The notes under the pieces: model-generated
The model's database searches: none
What the model saw: the letters and a program-made list of their open reading frames with translations, nothing else
Told to the model about the DNA's origin: nothing
NCBI RefSeq assembly: GCF_001437155.1
Contig: NZ_JQAR01000003.1
Location: forward strand, 94,939-158,938
Source of the DNA: Liquorilactobacillus mali
Lineage (GTDB): Bacteria > Bacillota > Bacilli > Lactobacillales > Lactobacillaceae
DNA: 64,000 nucleotides
Direction: 5' to 3'
Part shown: one piece after another, positions 29,987 to 38,385 of the stretch
How the letters are laid out: each line of letters opens with the position of its first letter
How positions within the stretch are numbered: position 1 is the first letter of the stretch
Program-made: the position numbers and the translations under genes

Positions 29987-30075
29987 TACTTGAAATATAG
30001 GACTGCTACTGATACAATTATCGAGGTTGATGGTACAAAAGAAAGATATTCAAATCATTTTATGAGGTGAAAAAA

Positions 30076-31368
30076 ATGTCATCAGTAGTTGTTGTAGGTA
30101 GTCAATGGGGCGATGAAGGAAAAGGGAAGATTACAGATTTTCTGAGTCGTAACGCAGAAGTTATAGCAAGATACCAAGGTGGAGATAACGCAGGTCATAC
30201 GATTGTTTTTAATGGGGAAACGTACAAGTTACGCTTGATTCCATCAGGCATATTCTATGAATCAAAAATTAGTGTGATAGGTAATGGCGTTGTATTAAAT
30301 CCTAAGTCATTAGTTGAAGAATTGGCATATTTAAAAGAACGAGGAATTTCAACTTCTAATTTGCGTATTTCTGATCGTGCACATGTTATTTTACCTTACC
30401 ATATTCTTTTGGATGGTTTGCAAGAAAAGGCAAAGAAAGATCAAAAGATTGGGACAACAAATAAAGGAATCGGACCAGCTTACATGGATAAAGCAGCACG
30501 TGTAGGTATTCGTGTTGCTGATCTCTTGGATAAAGAAATCTTTGAAGAAAAATTGCGTCATAATCTTGAAGAAAAGAATCGAGAATTTGTTAAATTTTAT
30601 GAAGTTGAACCTTTGAAGTTTGAAGATATATTTGAACAATACTACGAATATGGTCAGCAGTTTAAAGATAATGTTACTGATACATCGGTTGTCTTGAATG
30701 ATGCTTTAGATAGTGGAAAACGCGTGTTGTTTGAAGGTGCACAAGGGGTAATGCTAGATATTGATCAAGGTACATATCCTTTTGTAACATCTTCAAATCC
30801 TGTTGCCGGTGGTGTAACAATTGGTAGTGGCGTTGGTCCTTCAAAGATTGATAAAGTCGTTGGTGTGTGCAAAGCATATACCTCTCGTGTTGGGGATGGA
30901 CCATTTCCTACAGAGTTAGCTAATGATACTGGTGACTTTATCCGTGAAGCAGGTCACGAATATGGAACTGTTACAAAGAGACCACGTAGAATTGGATGGT
31001 TTGACAGCGTTGTAATGCGTCATGCAAAACGAGTTTCAGGACTGACTAATTTATGTTTGAACTGTGTTGATGTACTGACGGGGTTGGATGAGATAAAGAT
31101 CTGTACGGCATATGAGTTAGATGGAAAAAGGATTTATCATTATCCAGCCAGTTTGAAACAATTAGCTCAGTGCAAACCAGTATACGAAACATTACCAGGC
31201 TGGAGTGAGGATATTACACAGTGTAAGAGACTCGAGGATCTACCTGAGAATGTAAGAAAGTATATTCACCGCATTGAAGAGTTGGTTGGAGTAAAAATCT
31301 CAACTTTTTCAGTTGGACCAGATCGTAAACAGACGAATGTATTGGATAACATTTGGGCAAAAATATAA
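30076..31368 (+). CDS. purA: Adenylosuccinate synthetase
   Basis: 430-aa GTP-dependent ligase converting IMP and aspartate to adenylosuccinate, the first committed AMP step. Visible: [14 protein letters not shown] with the catalytic Asp and P-loop, [13 protein letters not shown] with the catalytic His, [17 protein letters not shown], the GTP site, and the closing [10 protein letters not shown]. In-frame GTG 30067 is inside the SD GAGGTGA, so the start is ATG 30076. Monocistronic with its own terminator; possible PurR boxes lie upstream. Confidence 0.97.
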   Translation: MSSVVVVGSQWGDEGKGKITDFLSRNAEVIARYQGGDNAGHTIVFNGETYKLRLIPSGIFYESKISVIGNGVVLNPKSLVEELAYLKERGISTSNLRISDRAHVILPYHILLDGLQEKAKKDQKIGTTNKGIGPAYMDKAARVGIRVADLLDKEIFEEKLRHNLEEKNREFVKFYEVEPLKFEDIFEQYYEYGQQFKDNVTDTSVVLNDALDSGKRVLFEGAQGVMLDIDQGTYPFVTSSNPVAGGVTIGSGVGPSKIDKVVGVCKAYTSRVGDGPFPTELANDTGDFIREAGHEYGTVTKRPRRIGWFDSVVMRHAKRVSGLTNLCLNCVDVLTGLDEIKICTAYELDGKRIYHYPASLKQLAQCKPVYETLPGWSEDITQCKRLEDLPENVRKYIHRIEELVGVKISTFSVGPDRKQTNVLDNIWAKI

Positions 31369-31393
31369 TTTAAAGTAAATAGATAGAACAATA

Positions 31394-31453
31394 AAAAAGC
31401 AAAAGCCTTTTATGCAGTTAAGACCCTGTCATAGGCTATTGCTTTTTATTTTA
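31394..31453 (+). terminator. Terminator after purA
   Basis: AAAAAGCAAAAGCC (31394-31407) pairs with GGCTATTGCTTTTT (31433-31447) across a 25-nt loop, followed by ATTTTATT. Confidence 0.75.
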
Positions 31454-31627
31454 TTATTAAAGCTCATAAGATAAGGTTCAAAGATCAATTATCAGCTGCT
31501 TATACTGCTTAAAAACCAGTTAAAATTATTTTACCTGAAAATACTTTGTTCTCGTTTTTTTGTTTTAAACGGTATAGAATGTTAAGAGTGAAATGATGAA
31601 TACCAGTTTGATTGAGAGGTCGTAAAA

Positions 31628-31750
31628 ATGGTTTATAAAGTTGATACAGAGTCGACAATTAAAGAAGTAATGAAACAGCGAGCTTGTACATATGAAGAAG
31701 CTGTTGCTTTTCTAATTCAGGTTGTTAAGAAACAGGAATCGGATGTTTAA
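31628..31750 (+). CDS. Small hypothetical protein, 40 aa
   Basis: Short ORF with ATG at 31628, preceded by GAGAGG at a workable distance. The predicted protein begins MVYKVDTESTIKEVMKQRAC and continues with a helical, charged stretch (YEEAVAFLIQVVKKQ). It has no membrane segment. The composition looks like a folded helical protein and not random sequence. It ends 13 nt before the end of the convergent thioesterase gene, with no terminator between. The roughly 170 bases between the purA terminator and this ORF show no other gene. I do not recognise the family. Confidence 0.5.
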   Translation: MVYKVDTESTIKEVMKQRACTYEEAVAFLIQVVKKQESDV

Positions 31751-31763
31751 TTACTTATTTTGG

Positions 31764-32264
31764 TTAGTCTAGTGAAAGAGAGTCAGTAATCGTTTTAAAA
31801 GTGAGTGCCTCCTTCTTGTGTTCGGCGCGTCGTTGAGGATATGAGTTACAAACTGTAATTTCTTCTGGAGATTGTGGTATGAGAGTTGGGAGCTTGATTT
31901 CTTTATTAGTAATGACAAACGTTAAAAAGGAAGTTGCTACCAAGAAACGTTCCCCAGAATTTAGATGTTCACCAATGATTTTTGCGAAGACTTCAATTGA
32001 ACTATTACCAATGCCGCTTACATAACTCTTGATGATTAATGCATCATCTAGTTTTACTGGAGCAATGAAGTTGAATTGATTGATAGCAGCAGTGACTGTG
32101 CTGTTGTGAGCAGTTCTTGCTGCTGATATTGACGCTGTCCCATCAAGAAGCTCGAGAAGGCGTCCTCCAAAGACGGTCTTGTGTTCATTTAAATCGTTTG
32201 TTAAGACGCGATGTTCCGTTATTGTAATAGTTTGAGAGCAATATATGGAAGATTTGTTAGTCAA
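31764..32264 (-). CDS. Acyl-CoA thioesterase, hot-dog fold (YkhA/YciA-like)
   Basis: 166-aa protein with the acyl-CoA hydrolase pattern: EHKTVFGGRLLELLDGTASISAAR (the N/H-x-x-G-x-x-FGG-loop and central helix with the catalytic Asp), then FIAPVKLDDALIIKSYVSGIGNSSIEV. It hydrolyses acyl-CoA thioesters, probably to recycle CoA or adjust lipids. The longest ORF begins at a TTG at 32309, but the TTG at 32264 has AGAGGT 7 nt upstream, so it is the better start (MTNKSSIYCS). Single gene, convergent with the 40-aa ORF. The hexameric YkhA type is likely; the chain-length preference is unknown. Confidence 0.85.
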   Translation of the reverse strand: MTNKSSIYCSQTITITEHRVLTNDLNEHKTVFGGRLLELLDGTASISAARTAHNSTVTAAINQFNFIAPVKLDDALIIKSYVSGIGNSSIEVFAKIIGEHLNSGERFLVATSFLTFVITNKEIKLPTLIPQSPEEITVCNSYPQRRAEHKKEALTFKTITDSLSLD

Positions 32265-32392
32265 TGAAATAACCTCTTTTAAATTTAATATAGTAATATC
32301 TTCACTCAATTTAGAAAATAATTCAACCCATGTTTTATATAGGGTAGTAGTCTACAATATGAAAATTTTGTTATTTACCAATTTAAAGGAAT

Positions 32393-32449
32393 AAAAAAGG
32401 CAAGGTAGAAAGTTCTTGAATTTCAAGAACTTTCTACCTTGCCTTTTTT
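32393..32449. repeat. Perfect 28-bp palindrome (orphan terminator-like hairpin)
   Basis: Arms 32393-32420 and 32422-32449 are perfectly complementary around one central T, with A6 and T6 at the ends. It is therefore an intrinsic terminator in either direction. It lies upstream of both divergent neighbours, not downstream of a gene, so it may insulate them from antisense read-through. Confidence 0.85.
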
Positions 32450-32599
32450 ATAAATTTTGAACTGTCTGTCAAAGTAGAGAACGAAAAGAACGTAATCCCT
32501 GTGCATACTGTACAAAAAAAGAAAGTTTACTGGTTTGAGTAAACAAATAAAGTAAAATTTTAACAAGTAAAGCTATTAAAACAGCAACGAGAGTCAAAA

Positions 32600-32615
32600 A
32601 GTTTCACGTGGAACG
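32600..32615. promoter_or_regulatory. parS-like ParB binding site
   Basis: The 14 core bases GTTTCACGTGGAAC, read in reverse as GTTCCACGTGAAAC, match the core of the Firmicute parS consensus TGTTNCACGTGAAACA exactly; only the two outermost bases differ. It is intergenic and about 20 kb from dnaA. Confidence 0.7.
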
Positions 32616-32732
32616 TTGAATAAAAGAAATTGCTTCATAAAAATGAGATGCACTCCAAAGCTAGAGTGAAAATTTTAACTTTGAATGTATTTCTCAGAAG
32701 GCAGAAGTAGTTCTTTTTATTATGTAAACATA

Positions 32733-32762
32733 TTGTTTTCTTTAATTTTACCTATGTTATAC
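32733..32762 (+). promoter_or_regulatory. Possible promoter of the ABC operon
   Basis: TTGTTT (32733-32738), 18-nt spacer, TTATAC (32757-32762), about 107 nt before the ATPase gene. The leader contains a CTGGG-type hairpin (about 32819-32847) of unknown meaning. Besides the palindrome and parS-like site, the 600-base gap from the thioesterase holds nothing more. Confidence 0.35.
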
Positions 32763-32868
32763 GAAAAATTTACAAAATAATGGGGGATAGCCAAAAGTAG
32801 AAAGTGTATACTTCATCTCCTGGGGTAATTTAGGTTAGATAACCCAGAAACCTGAAAGGAGCGACACA

Positions 32869-33933
32869 ATGGATGTTAAATTTGAAAATGTCTCATTAGC
32901 ATATGAACATAAAAATGAAGTATTACATGATTTGCGCTTTGTTATTCCCAAAGGTAAATTGACTTGTCTGCTAGGTCCGAGTGGATGTGGCAAATCAACA
33001 ACATTGAATTTAATAAGCGGGTTGTTACAGCCAACAGCTGGAAAAATATTTTTTGGTGAGCAAGATGTTACTAAAAAAGATGCGCTAGCACGAAAAGTAG
33101 GAATGGTTTTCCAGAATTATGCCTTATACCCACACATGACAGTTTTAGAAAATATTTGCTTTCCTCTAAAAATGAAGAAAATAGACAAAAAGAAGCGAAA
33201 CGAACGCGGTGAAAATCTTGCACGGTTAGTACATGTTGAGAATGAGCTTACTAAATATCCCGGAGAACTTTCAGGAGGACAACAGCAGCGTGTAGCAATT
33301 GCAAGAGCACTGGCTAAGGAACCAAGTATTTTATTGTTAGATGAACCCTTATCTAATTTAGATGCTCGTTTACGCGTAGAGATGCGGGAAGAAATTAGAA
33401 GAATACAAAAGCAAACTGGAGTAACAACTGTCTTTGTAACTCACGATCAAGATGAAGCGATGCATATTTCAGATTACATTATGGTTTTAGATAATGGACA
33501 AATACAACAATTTGCTGATCCGAACACCATTTATGATTATCCAGATAATTTGTTTGTGGCGAGTTTCATAGGAAATCCCGTTATTAATAAAATACCATTT
33601 AGCATATTAAGGCAGGACTTCTCTCCAATTATACCTATGACTATTAATGAAAAAGCGGAGACACTGTTAATACGAGCAGAAAGTATTGTGCCCATTAGAG
33701 ATCATCAAGAACATCTTGGTGTAAAGCTGCAAGGAAAAGTAGTATCAGTTCAAAGATATGGGCATGAAATGTTTGTTAGGCTAGATGTTCAAGGGCAAGA
33801 GTTAATGGTAACGGGTTTTAAAGAACGTGATTTGTTAGAAAAACAACAAATACTTGAATTTACGTTGAGGACAAATGGAGTGTTTATTGCTAACAGCGAA
33901 AAAGAGGTCATTTGGAACGCTACATCAGTTTAG
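32869..33933 (+). CDS. ABC importer ATP-binding protein (UgpC/MsmK type)
   Basis: 354-aa ATPase of the carbohydrate-uptake CUT1 class. Walker A GPSGCGKST (about residue 39), Q-loop FQNYALYPHMTV, signature LSGGQQQRVAIARALA, Walker B ILLLDEPLSNLD and the switch HDQDEAMH are followed by a C-terminal TOBE/regulatory domain (about 240-354). GGAGCG precedes the ATG. It is the first gene of a six-gene run in which the spacing is short throughout. Unlike many CUT1 loci in lactobacilli, the operon carries its own ATPase, so it does not depend on a shared MsmK. Confidence 0.93.
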   Translation: MDVKFENVSLAYEHKNEVLHDLRFVIPKGKLTCLLGPSGCGKSTTLNLISGLLQPTAGKIFFGEQDVTKKDALARKVGMVFQNYALYPHMTVLENICFPLKMKKIDKKKRNERGENLARLVHVENELTKYPGELSGGQQQRVAIARALAKEPSILLLDEPLSNLDARLRVEMREEIRRIQKQTGVTTVFVTHDQDEAMHISDYIMVLDNGQIQQFADPNTIYDYPDNLFVASFIGNPVINKIPFSILRQDFSPIIPMTINEKAETLLIRAESIVPIRDHQEHLGVKLQGKVVSVQRYGHEMFVRLDVQGQELMVTGFKERDLLEKQQILEFTLRTNGVFIANSEKEVIWNATSV

Positions 33934-33946
33934 GGAGGTACAGCTT

Positions 33947-34843
33947 GTGATCAAACAAAAACCATCAGCAAAATCGACGCTAATTGCCTTTTTGTATTTA
34001 TCCCCAATGTTGATAATTATTGGTACATTCTATCTTTATCCGATCGTAATGTCTTTCGCAATGAGTTTTTATACGAAATATAACTTTTATACAAATAAGG
34101 TTAGTGAAGTTGGCCTTTCTAACTTTGTAACCATATGGACAGATCCTGATTTTATTGAAGCTTTAAAAAATACAATTATTTTTGTTGTCGGTGTTGTTCC
34201 CTTGTCAGTGATAATCGCTCTTGTCATAGCTATTTTGTTGAACAAAATAAATTTTGCTGCAGGTTTCTTTAAGACCGTATACTTCTTACCGTTTGTAACT
34301 AGTACGGTAGCTATTTCGTTGATTTGGCAATGGATCTATAACTCGCAGTATGGATTATTAGACGCTTTTTTGGGAATATTCGGAATAAAACCAATTGATT
34401 GGCTCAATGATCCACACTGGGCAATGACAGCTTTGATAATTATGACGATCTGGCAAGGATTAGGATTCAACATAATCTTATTTTTAGCAGGATTAAGCAA
34501 TATTGACAAAAGATATGAGCAAGTAGCGCAAATTGATGGAGCAAATACCTGGCAGAGATTCAGATATATCACAATTCCACTTTTGTCACCAATGACATTT
34601 CTTGTTTCTGTTACCAGCATAATAAGTGGGTTTAAAGTATTTGATCAAATCTTTGTATTATTTGGAGGAAATCCAGGGCCGGGTAAGTCAACACTGACAC
34701 TTGTTTTTTATTTGTACGAAAAATTCTATACAGAATGGAAATACGGAATAGCCGCAGCCGCAGGAGTGGTTCTTTTTACATTGACACTGATCATCACAGT
34801 AATTCAAGTTTGGTATAGCAAGCGGCATGTCCATTACGTGTAA
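33947..34843 (+). CDS. ABC importer permease (UgpA/MalF type)
   Basis: 298-aa membrane protein with six helices and the EAA loop (YEQVAQIDGANTWQRFRYITIPLLSP) that docks on the ATPase. The start is taken as GTG 33947, with GGGAGG 8 nt upstream; the longer ORF from 33875 would overlap the ATPase gene and lacks an RBS. It pairs with the next permease to form the CUT1 channel. Confidence 0.93.
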   Translation: MIKQKPSAKSTLIAFLYLSPMLIIIGTFYLYPIVMSFAMSFYTKYNFYTNKVSEVGLSNFVTIWTDPDFIEALKNTIIFVVGVVPLSVIIALVIAILLNKINFAAGFFKTVYFLPFVTSTVAISLIWQWIYNSQYGLLDAFLGIFGIKPIDWLNDPHWAMTALIIMTIWQGLGFNIILFLAGLSNIDKRYEQVAQIDGANTWQRFRYITIPLLSPMTFLVSVTSIISGFKVFDQIFVLFGGNPGPGKSTLTLVFYLYEKFYTEWKYGIAAAAGVVLFTLTLIITVIQVWYSKRHVHYV

Positions 34844-34855
34844 GGGAGAGGGCAA

Positions 34856-35680
34856 ATGACAAAAAAGAGTATCAGTAAAATATTGTTATATTTCATTTTA
34901 ACCTTAGGCGGAATAATAATGATTGTTCCTTTCTTATGGATGATAGTAACGGCTTTAAAAACTGGATCTGAAACTGCTAAGATTCCGCCAACTTTAATTC
35001 CACAAAATCCACAATGGGGTAATTTTATTAAGGCGTGGAATGCGGCTCCTTTTCTAAGATATTTTCTGAATAGTACTTTCGTGATGATTGTAACTACTAT
35101 CGGTCAAATAATTACCACGATTCTAGGAGCCTTTGCGTTTGCTAGGCTGGAATTTTATGGCAAAAAAACAATTTTTATTCTTTGCATGGCAACAATGATG
35201 GTGCCTAGTGAGATGTTAATCATTCCTAATTTTGTAACTCTTTCAAAATTAGGGATGATCAACACATATGCGGCTTTGATTGTTCCTTGGTTAGCTAGCT
35301 TTTTTGCGGTTTTTACGCTACGACAAACTTTTATGACTATCCCGGATGAGCTGTATTATGCCGCAAAAATTGATGGAACTAGTGACTGGTATTTTCTGTG
35401 GCGAATAATTGTTCCACTATCAAAATCAACAATTGTAGCATTGGCAACCTTGGAGATGATTGGAAGCTGGAACTCTTTTATGTGGCCAATGATTGCTACC
35501 AATTCAGATAAAATGAGAACACTTCCTGTTGGGCTTAGTGCATTTACTACTGATGCGGGAACTCAATATCAGCTATTGATGGCAGCATCAACAATTATTG
35601 TGATACCAATGATTGTCATATATGTTTTTTTGCAAAAATATATTATAGCTGGAGTTACTCGCTCGGGTTTAAAAGGTTAA
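34856..35680 (+). CDS. ABC importer permease (UgpE/MalG type)
   Basis: 274-aa membrane protein, six helices, EAA motif DELYYAAKIDGTSDWYFLWRIIVPLSK. It begins 12 nt after the first permease with GGGAGAGGG as SD. The MalG-like C-terminus ends QKYIIAGVTRSGLKG, the expected end for this family. Partner of the preceding permease. Confidence 0.94.
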   Translation: MTKKSISKILLYFILTLGGIIMIVPFLWMIVTALKTGSETAKIPPTLIPQNPQWGNFIKAWNAAPFLRYFLNSTFVMIVTTIGQIITTILGAFAFARLEFYGKKTIFILCMATMMVPSEMLIIPNFVTLSKLGMINTYAALIVPWLASFFAVFTLRQTFMTIPDELYYAAKIDGTSDWYFLWRIIVPLSKSTIVALATLEMIGSWNSFMWPMIATNSDKMRTLPVGLSAFTTDAGTQYQLLMAASTIIVIPMIVIYVFLQKYIIAGVTRSGLKG

Positions 35681-35780
35681 ATATTAGTTAATAAACAGAG
35701 ATTCCTGAAAGGGGGAATGCTTATAGTAATTTTTAGCAAAGTAGTTAGTGGGGTGTTTTACTATGAAAGGTGGAGAAAAA

Positions 35781-37070
35781 ATGAAAAAAAGTAGGATAAT
35801 TGCAATTTTAGCAGTGATAAGTACCTTATGTGTTTTTTTAACAGCATGTGGTTCGAAAAAGGCTAGTACAAGCGATCAGGGAACTACGAAAACACCAGTA
35901 AAGATCAGTTTTTGGACGGGATTAGCGGGACCATACGAAAAGAATCTGAATAAAATTATCACTGATTTCAATAATTCACAAAAAAAATATAAGGTTGTTG
36001 CAACCTCACAAGAAACGTATGACAAATTAAATCAAAAAGTTATGGCAGCAGCTAAATCTAACAGTTTACCTGTTTTAGGTATGGCATCATATACTAGTTT
36101 GCCAGACTATAAAAACAACGGATTCATTGAAAACTTGGATGCAATGTACAAAGGAATGTCTGCAAGCCAAAAAAAGGATATTTACTCTGCATTCCTTAGC
36201 GGTTCAAAGATAGGGAACAGTTATTATTCAATTCCGTTTTCTAAATCGACAAGGGTAATGTATGTTAACGAAGATATTTTAAAAAAATATAATTTAGAAA
36301 TTCCTAAAACATGGGAACAAATGCGTAAAGATGGAGAAGTACTAAAGGAACACGGAATCTATGCTTATGGTTTTGATCAAAGCTTCCAAATGGAGTGGGA
36401 AGGACTATTGCATGCAGCTGGAGTAACTCCAATCACAAGTACAGGTAAAGTTAATCTTTCAAGTTCAAAAGCTGTTACTGCTGCAAACTTTGTACTTGAT
36501 ATGATTAAAGATGGCACTGCTAAATCGGCGGGATCAGACATTTACTGGACGAATAGTTTTGTAAATGGTAAATCAGCGTTTTATATCGGTTCCTCTGCTG
36601 GGATGACAGCAATTAAACAAGTTGCTCCTTCATCTCTAAACTGGACAACAGCGGTAGTTCCATCATATGAAGGTAAATCAGGTACAGAAGTAGCCGGTAA
36701 TGACATTGTGTTATTTAAAGGTGCAAGTCAAGAACAAAAACAGGGTGCTTATGCGTTTATGAAGTACCTATTAACTTCTAAGGCTACGACTAAATGGGCC
36801 ATGTTAACGGGTTATGTTCCATTAACAAAATCGGCGGTTAAGTCAAAAGAGTATCAAGCATTTTTAAAGAGCAATAAAAGGGCAAAAGCTGCTGTGGAAT
36901 CACTTCCAGACTCATTTTCAACAAAGAGTTTTGTAGGTTATAACGAATACTATACAGATGAATTAAATGCTTTTGATAGCATGCTGACAAAGCAAACGCC
37001 TGCAAAAGATGCGCTCACAAATTTGGCTAAACAAGCTAAAAAAATAATATCAGATAATAAGAATAACTGA
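35781..37070 (+). CDS. ABC importer substrate-binding lipoprotein (family 1, UgpB-like)
   Basis: 429-aa secreted lipoprotein. The signal peptide MKKSRIIAILAVISTLCVFL ends in the lipobox LTAC (Cys23). The bilobed family-1 binding protein follows, with typical elements KISFWTGLAG, TWEQMRKDGEVLKEHG and GKSAFYIGSSAGMTAIKQ. Two upstream in-frame ATGs exist (35748 is not ATG; 35763 is), but AGGTGGAG just before ATG 35781 decides the start. It belongs to the sugar, polyol or glycerol-phosphate binder group; the ligand cannot be deduced, and the downstream phosphatase suggests a phosphorylated compound. Confidence 0.93.
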   Translation: MKKSRIIAILAVISTLCVFLTACGSKKASTSDQGTTKTPVKISFWTGLAGPYEKNLNKIITDFNNSQKKYKVVATSQETYDKLNQKVMAAAKSNSLPVLGMASYTSLPDYKNNGFIENLDAMYKGMSASQKKDIYSAFLSGSKIGNSYYSIPFSKSTRVMYVNEDILKKYNLEIPKTWEQMRKDGEVLKEHGIYAYGFDQSFQMEWEGLLHAAGVTPITSTGKVNLSSSKAVTAANFVLDMIKDGTAKSAGSDIYWTNSFVNGKSAFYIGSSAGMTAIKQVAPSSLNWTTAVVPSYEGKSGTEVAGNDIVLFKGASQEQKQGAYAFMKYLLTSKATTKWAMLTGYVPLTKSAVKSKEYQAFLKSNKRAKAAVESLPDSFSTKSFVGYNEYYTDELNAFDSMLTKQTPAKDALTNLAKQAKKIISDNKNN

Positions 37071-37105
37071 TGAAGCGTTGCGACAAGGGAAGTGAAAAAT
37101 AAGAA

Positions 37106-38371
37106 ATGACGAATATTAGGTTCCTAAATGGACTAAATACAATTGGAGCAAATATTGCAGAAATAAGTACTCGAAGTTCAAGAGTAATTACGGACTTTGG
37201 AATGGCAGTAGATTTTAAAATAGGGACTTCACAGTCGTTGATTGAAAAACACGTACTTCCCGATGTACCTGAGCTTTTTGGCGATAAGCAAGAACAGATC
37301 AAAGAGTATAAAGATGAAGCAATTTTTATTACACATCTGCATTTGGATCATACTTCAGCATTGGCATATCTCAAAAGTGATATTCCTGTTTATCTATCAC
37401 GGCCTTCATATAAGTTATATCGAAGTCTTGTAAAACAAGGATTAGGATTGGCGCTTAATGTAAATTTTAAGATTTTTGATTTTGAAGTTCCTGTAAAAAT
37501 TGGTGACTTAACAGTTACGGCTTATCAAAGCGATCATGATATTTTGGGAGCAGCTGCATTTTTAATCGAAGATGGGAAACATGCGTTTGGTCAATCTGGG
37601 GATGTGAGGTTGAGTGGTTCGCATAGATCAGCAGTTGATAAATGGATGAATTTGTTTAAGCAGCGTAATTTGGATTTGCTAATGTTGGAGGCAACAAGCT
37701 TTAGTTTTGAGGATGATAACAGCTTGAATGGACAGGGAGATAATGAAGTTACCGTGGAATCAAAGTGTCTAGAAGACTTCAAGAGGATTTTAAATAAGCA
37801 CAAGAATCTAACTGTTATCAATCCATACTCCAGAGATATCGAGCGATTGTTACAGATGAATAAAGTAGCTAATCATTTGAATAGACCAATTGTCTGGGAG
37901 CCGCAATACGCACATGTGATAAGTGAATTTTCATTAGAAGAACCAATTTTTGTGTTAGATGATGGTAATTTAGGATTGAAAGGTATTGCTGGGTTAATAC
38001 CAGTATCATTGCTAACAATTATGAATAATCTGAATCATTTTTGTTTACAAAATAGCTTTGAAAACTTAGACATTCTTATGAATTTCAATAAATTTATTTA
38101 TTTGCATTGCAATGGAGCGCCACTTGGAGATTATGATCCACATTATCAGACGCTAAAGAGTTTTTTAGAAAATAAAAGAATTGAGTTTATTGATATTGGA
38201 GTATCAGGACATGCTACAAAAGCAGAAATTTGTGAGGTAGCTAGAACTGTTGCTGCAAAGAAAACGGCTTTTTGGCATTCGTTTGATCCGGATGCTGCCG
38301 TAAATGCGCTGAAAAATAGTGGATTACAGTTTTTAAGGCCAAGGTACACAGAAATTTATCGTTTTAAGTAG
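37106..38371 (+). CDS. Metallo-beta-lactamase-fold hydrolase, RNase J/beta-CASP-like
   Basis: 421-aa cytoplasmic MBL protein. The metal motif HLHLDHTSA (HxHxDH) lies at about residues 74-79, the next ligand region is GQSGDVRL and a late motif is VSGHATKAEI, which resembles the motif B His of RNase J. A middle segment (VINPYSRDIERLLQMNKVANHL) looks like the beta-CASP insertion of nucleases. It is shorter than RNase J (about 555 aa) and lacks its C-terminal domain. It lies in an operon with a sugar-type ABC importer and a nucleotidase. It could be a nuclease or phosphodiesterase acting on the imported compound; no assignment is safe. Confidence 0.85.
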   Translation: MTNIRFLNGLNTIGANIAEISTRSSRVITDFGMAVDFKIGTSQSLIEKHVLPDVPELFGDKQEQIKEYKDEAIFITHLHLDHTSALAYLKSDIPVYLSRPSYKLYRSLVKQGLGLALNVNFKIFDFEVPVKIGDLTVTAYQSDHDILGAAAFLIEDGKHAFGQSGDVRLSGSHRSAVDKWMNLFKQRNLDLLMLEATSFSFEDDNSLNGQGDNEVTVESKCLEDFKRILNKHKNLTVINPYSRDIERLLQMNKVANHLNRPIVWEPQYAHVISEFSLEEPIFVLDDGNLGLKGIAGLIPVSLLTIMNNLNHFCLQNSFENLDILMNFNKFIYLHCNGAPLGDYDPHYQTLKSFLENKRIEFIDIGVSGHATKAEICEVARTVAAKKTAFWHSFDPDAAVNALKNSGLQFLRPRYTEIYRFK

Positions 38372-38385
38372 GTGTAATATAGTAT

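Noticed and set aside
32819..32868. Leader hairpin before the ABC operon as a riboswitch or T-box
   Set aside because: Only a bulged 6-bp stem; no T-box sequence (TGGNACCGCG) or known riboswitch core seen, and no T-tract terminator.
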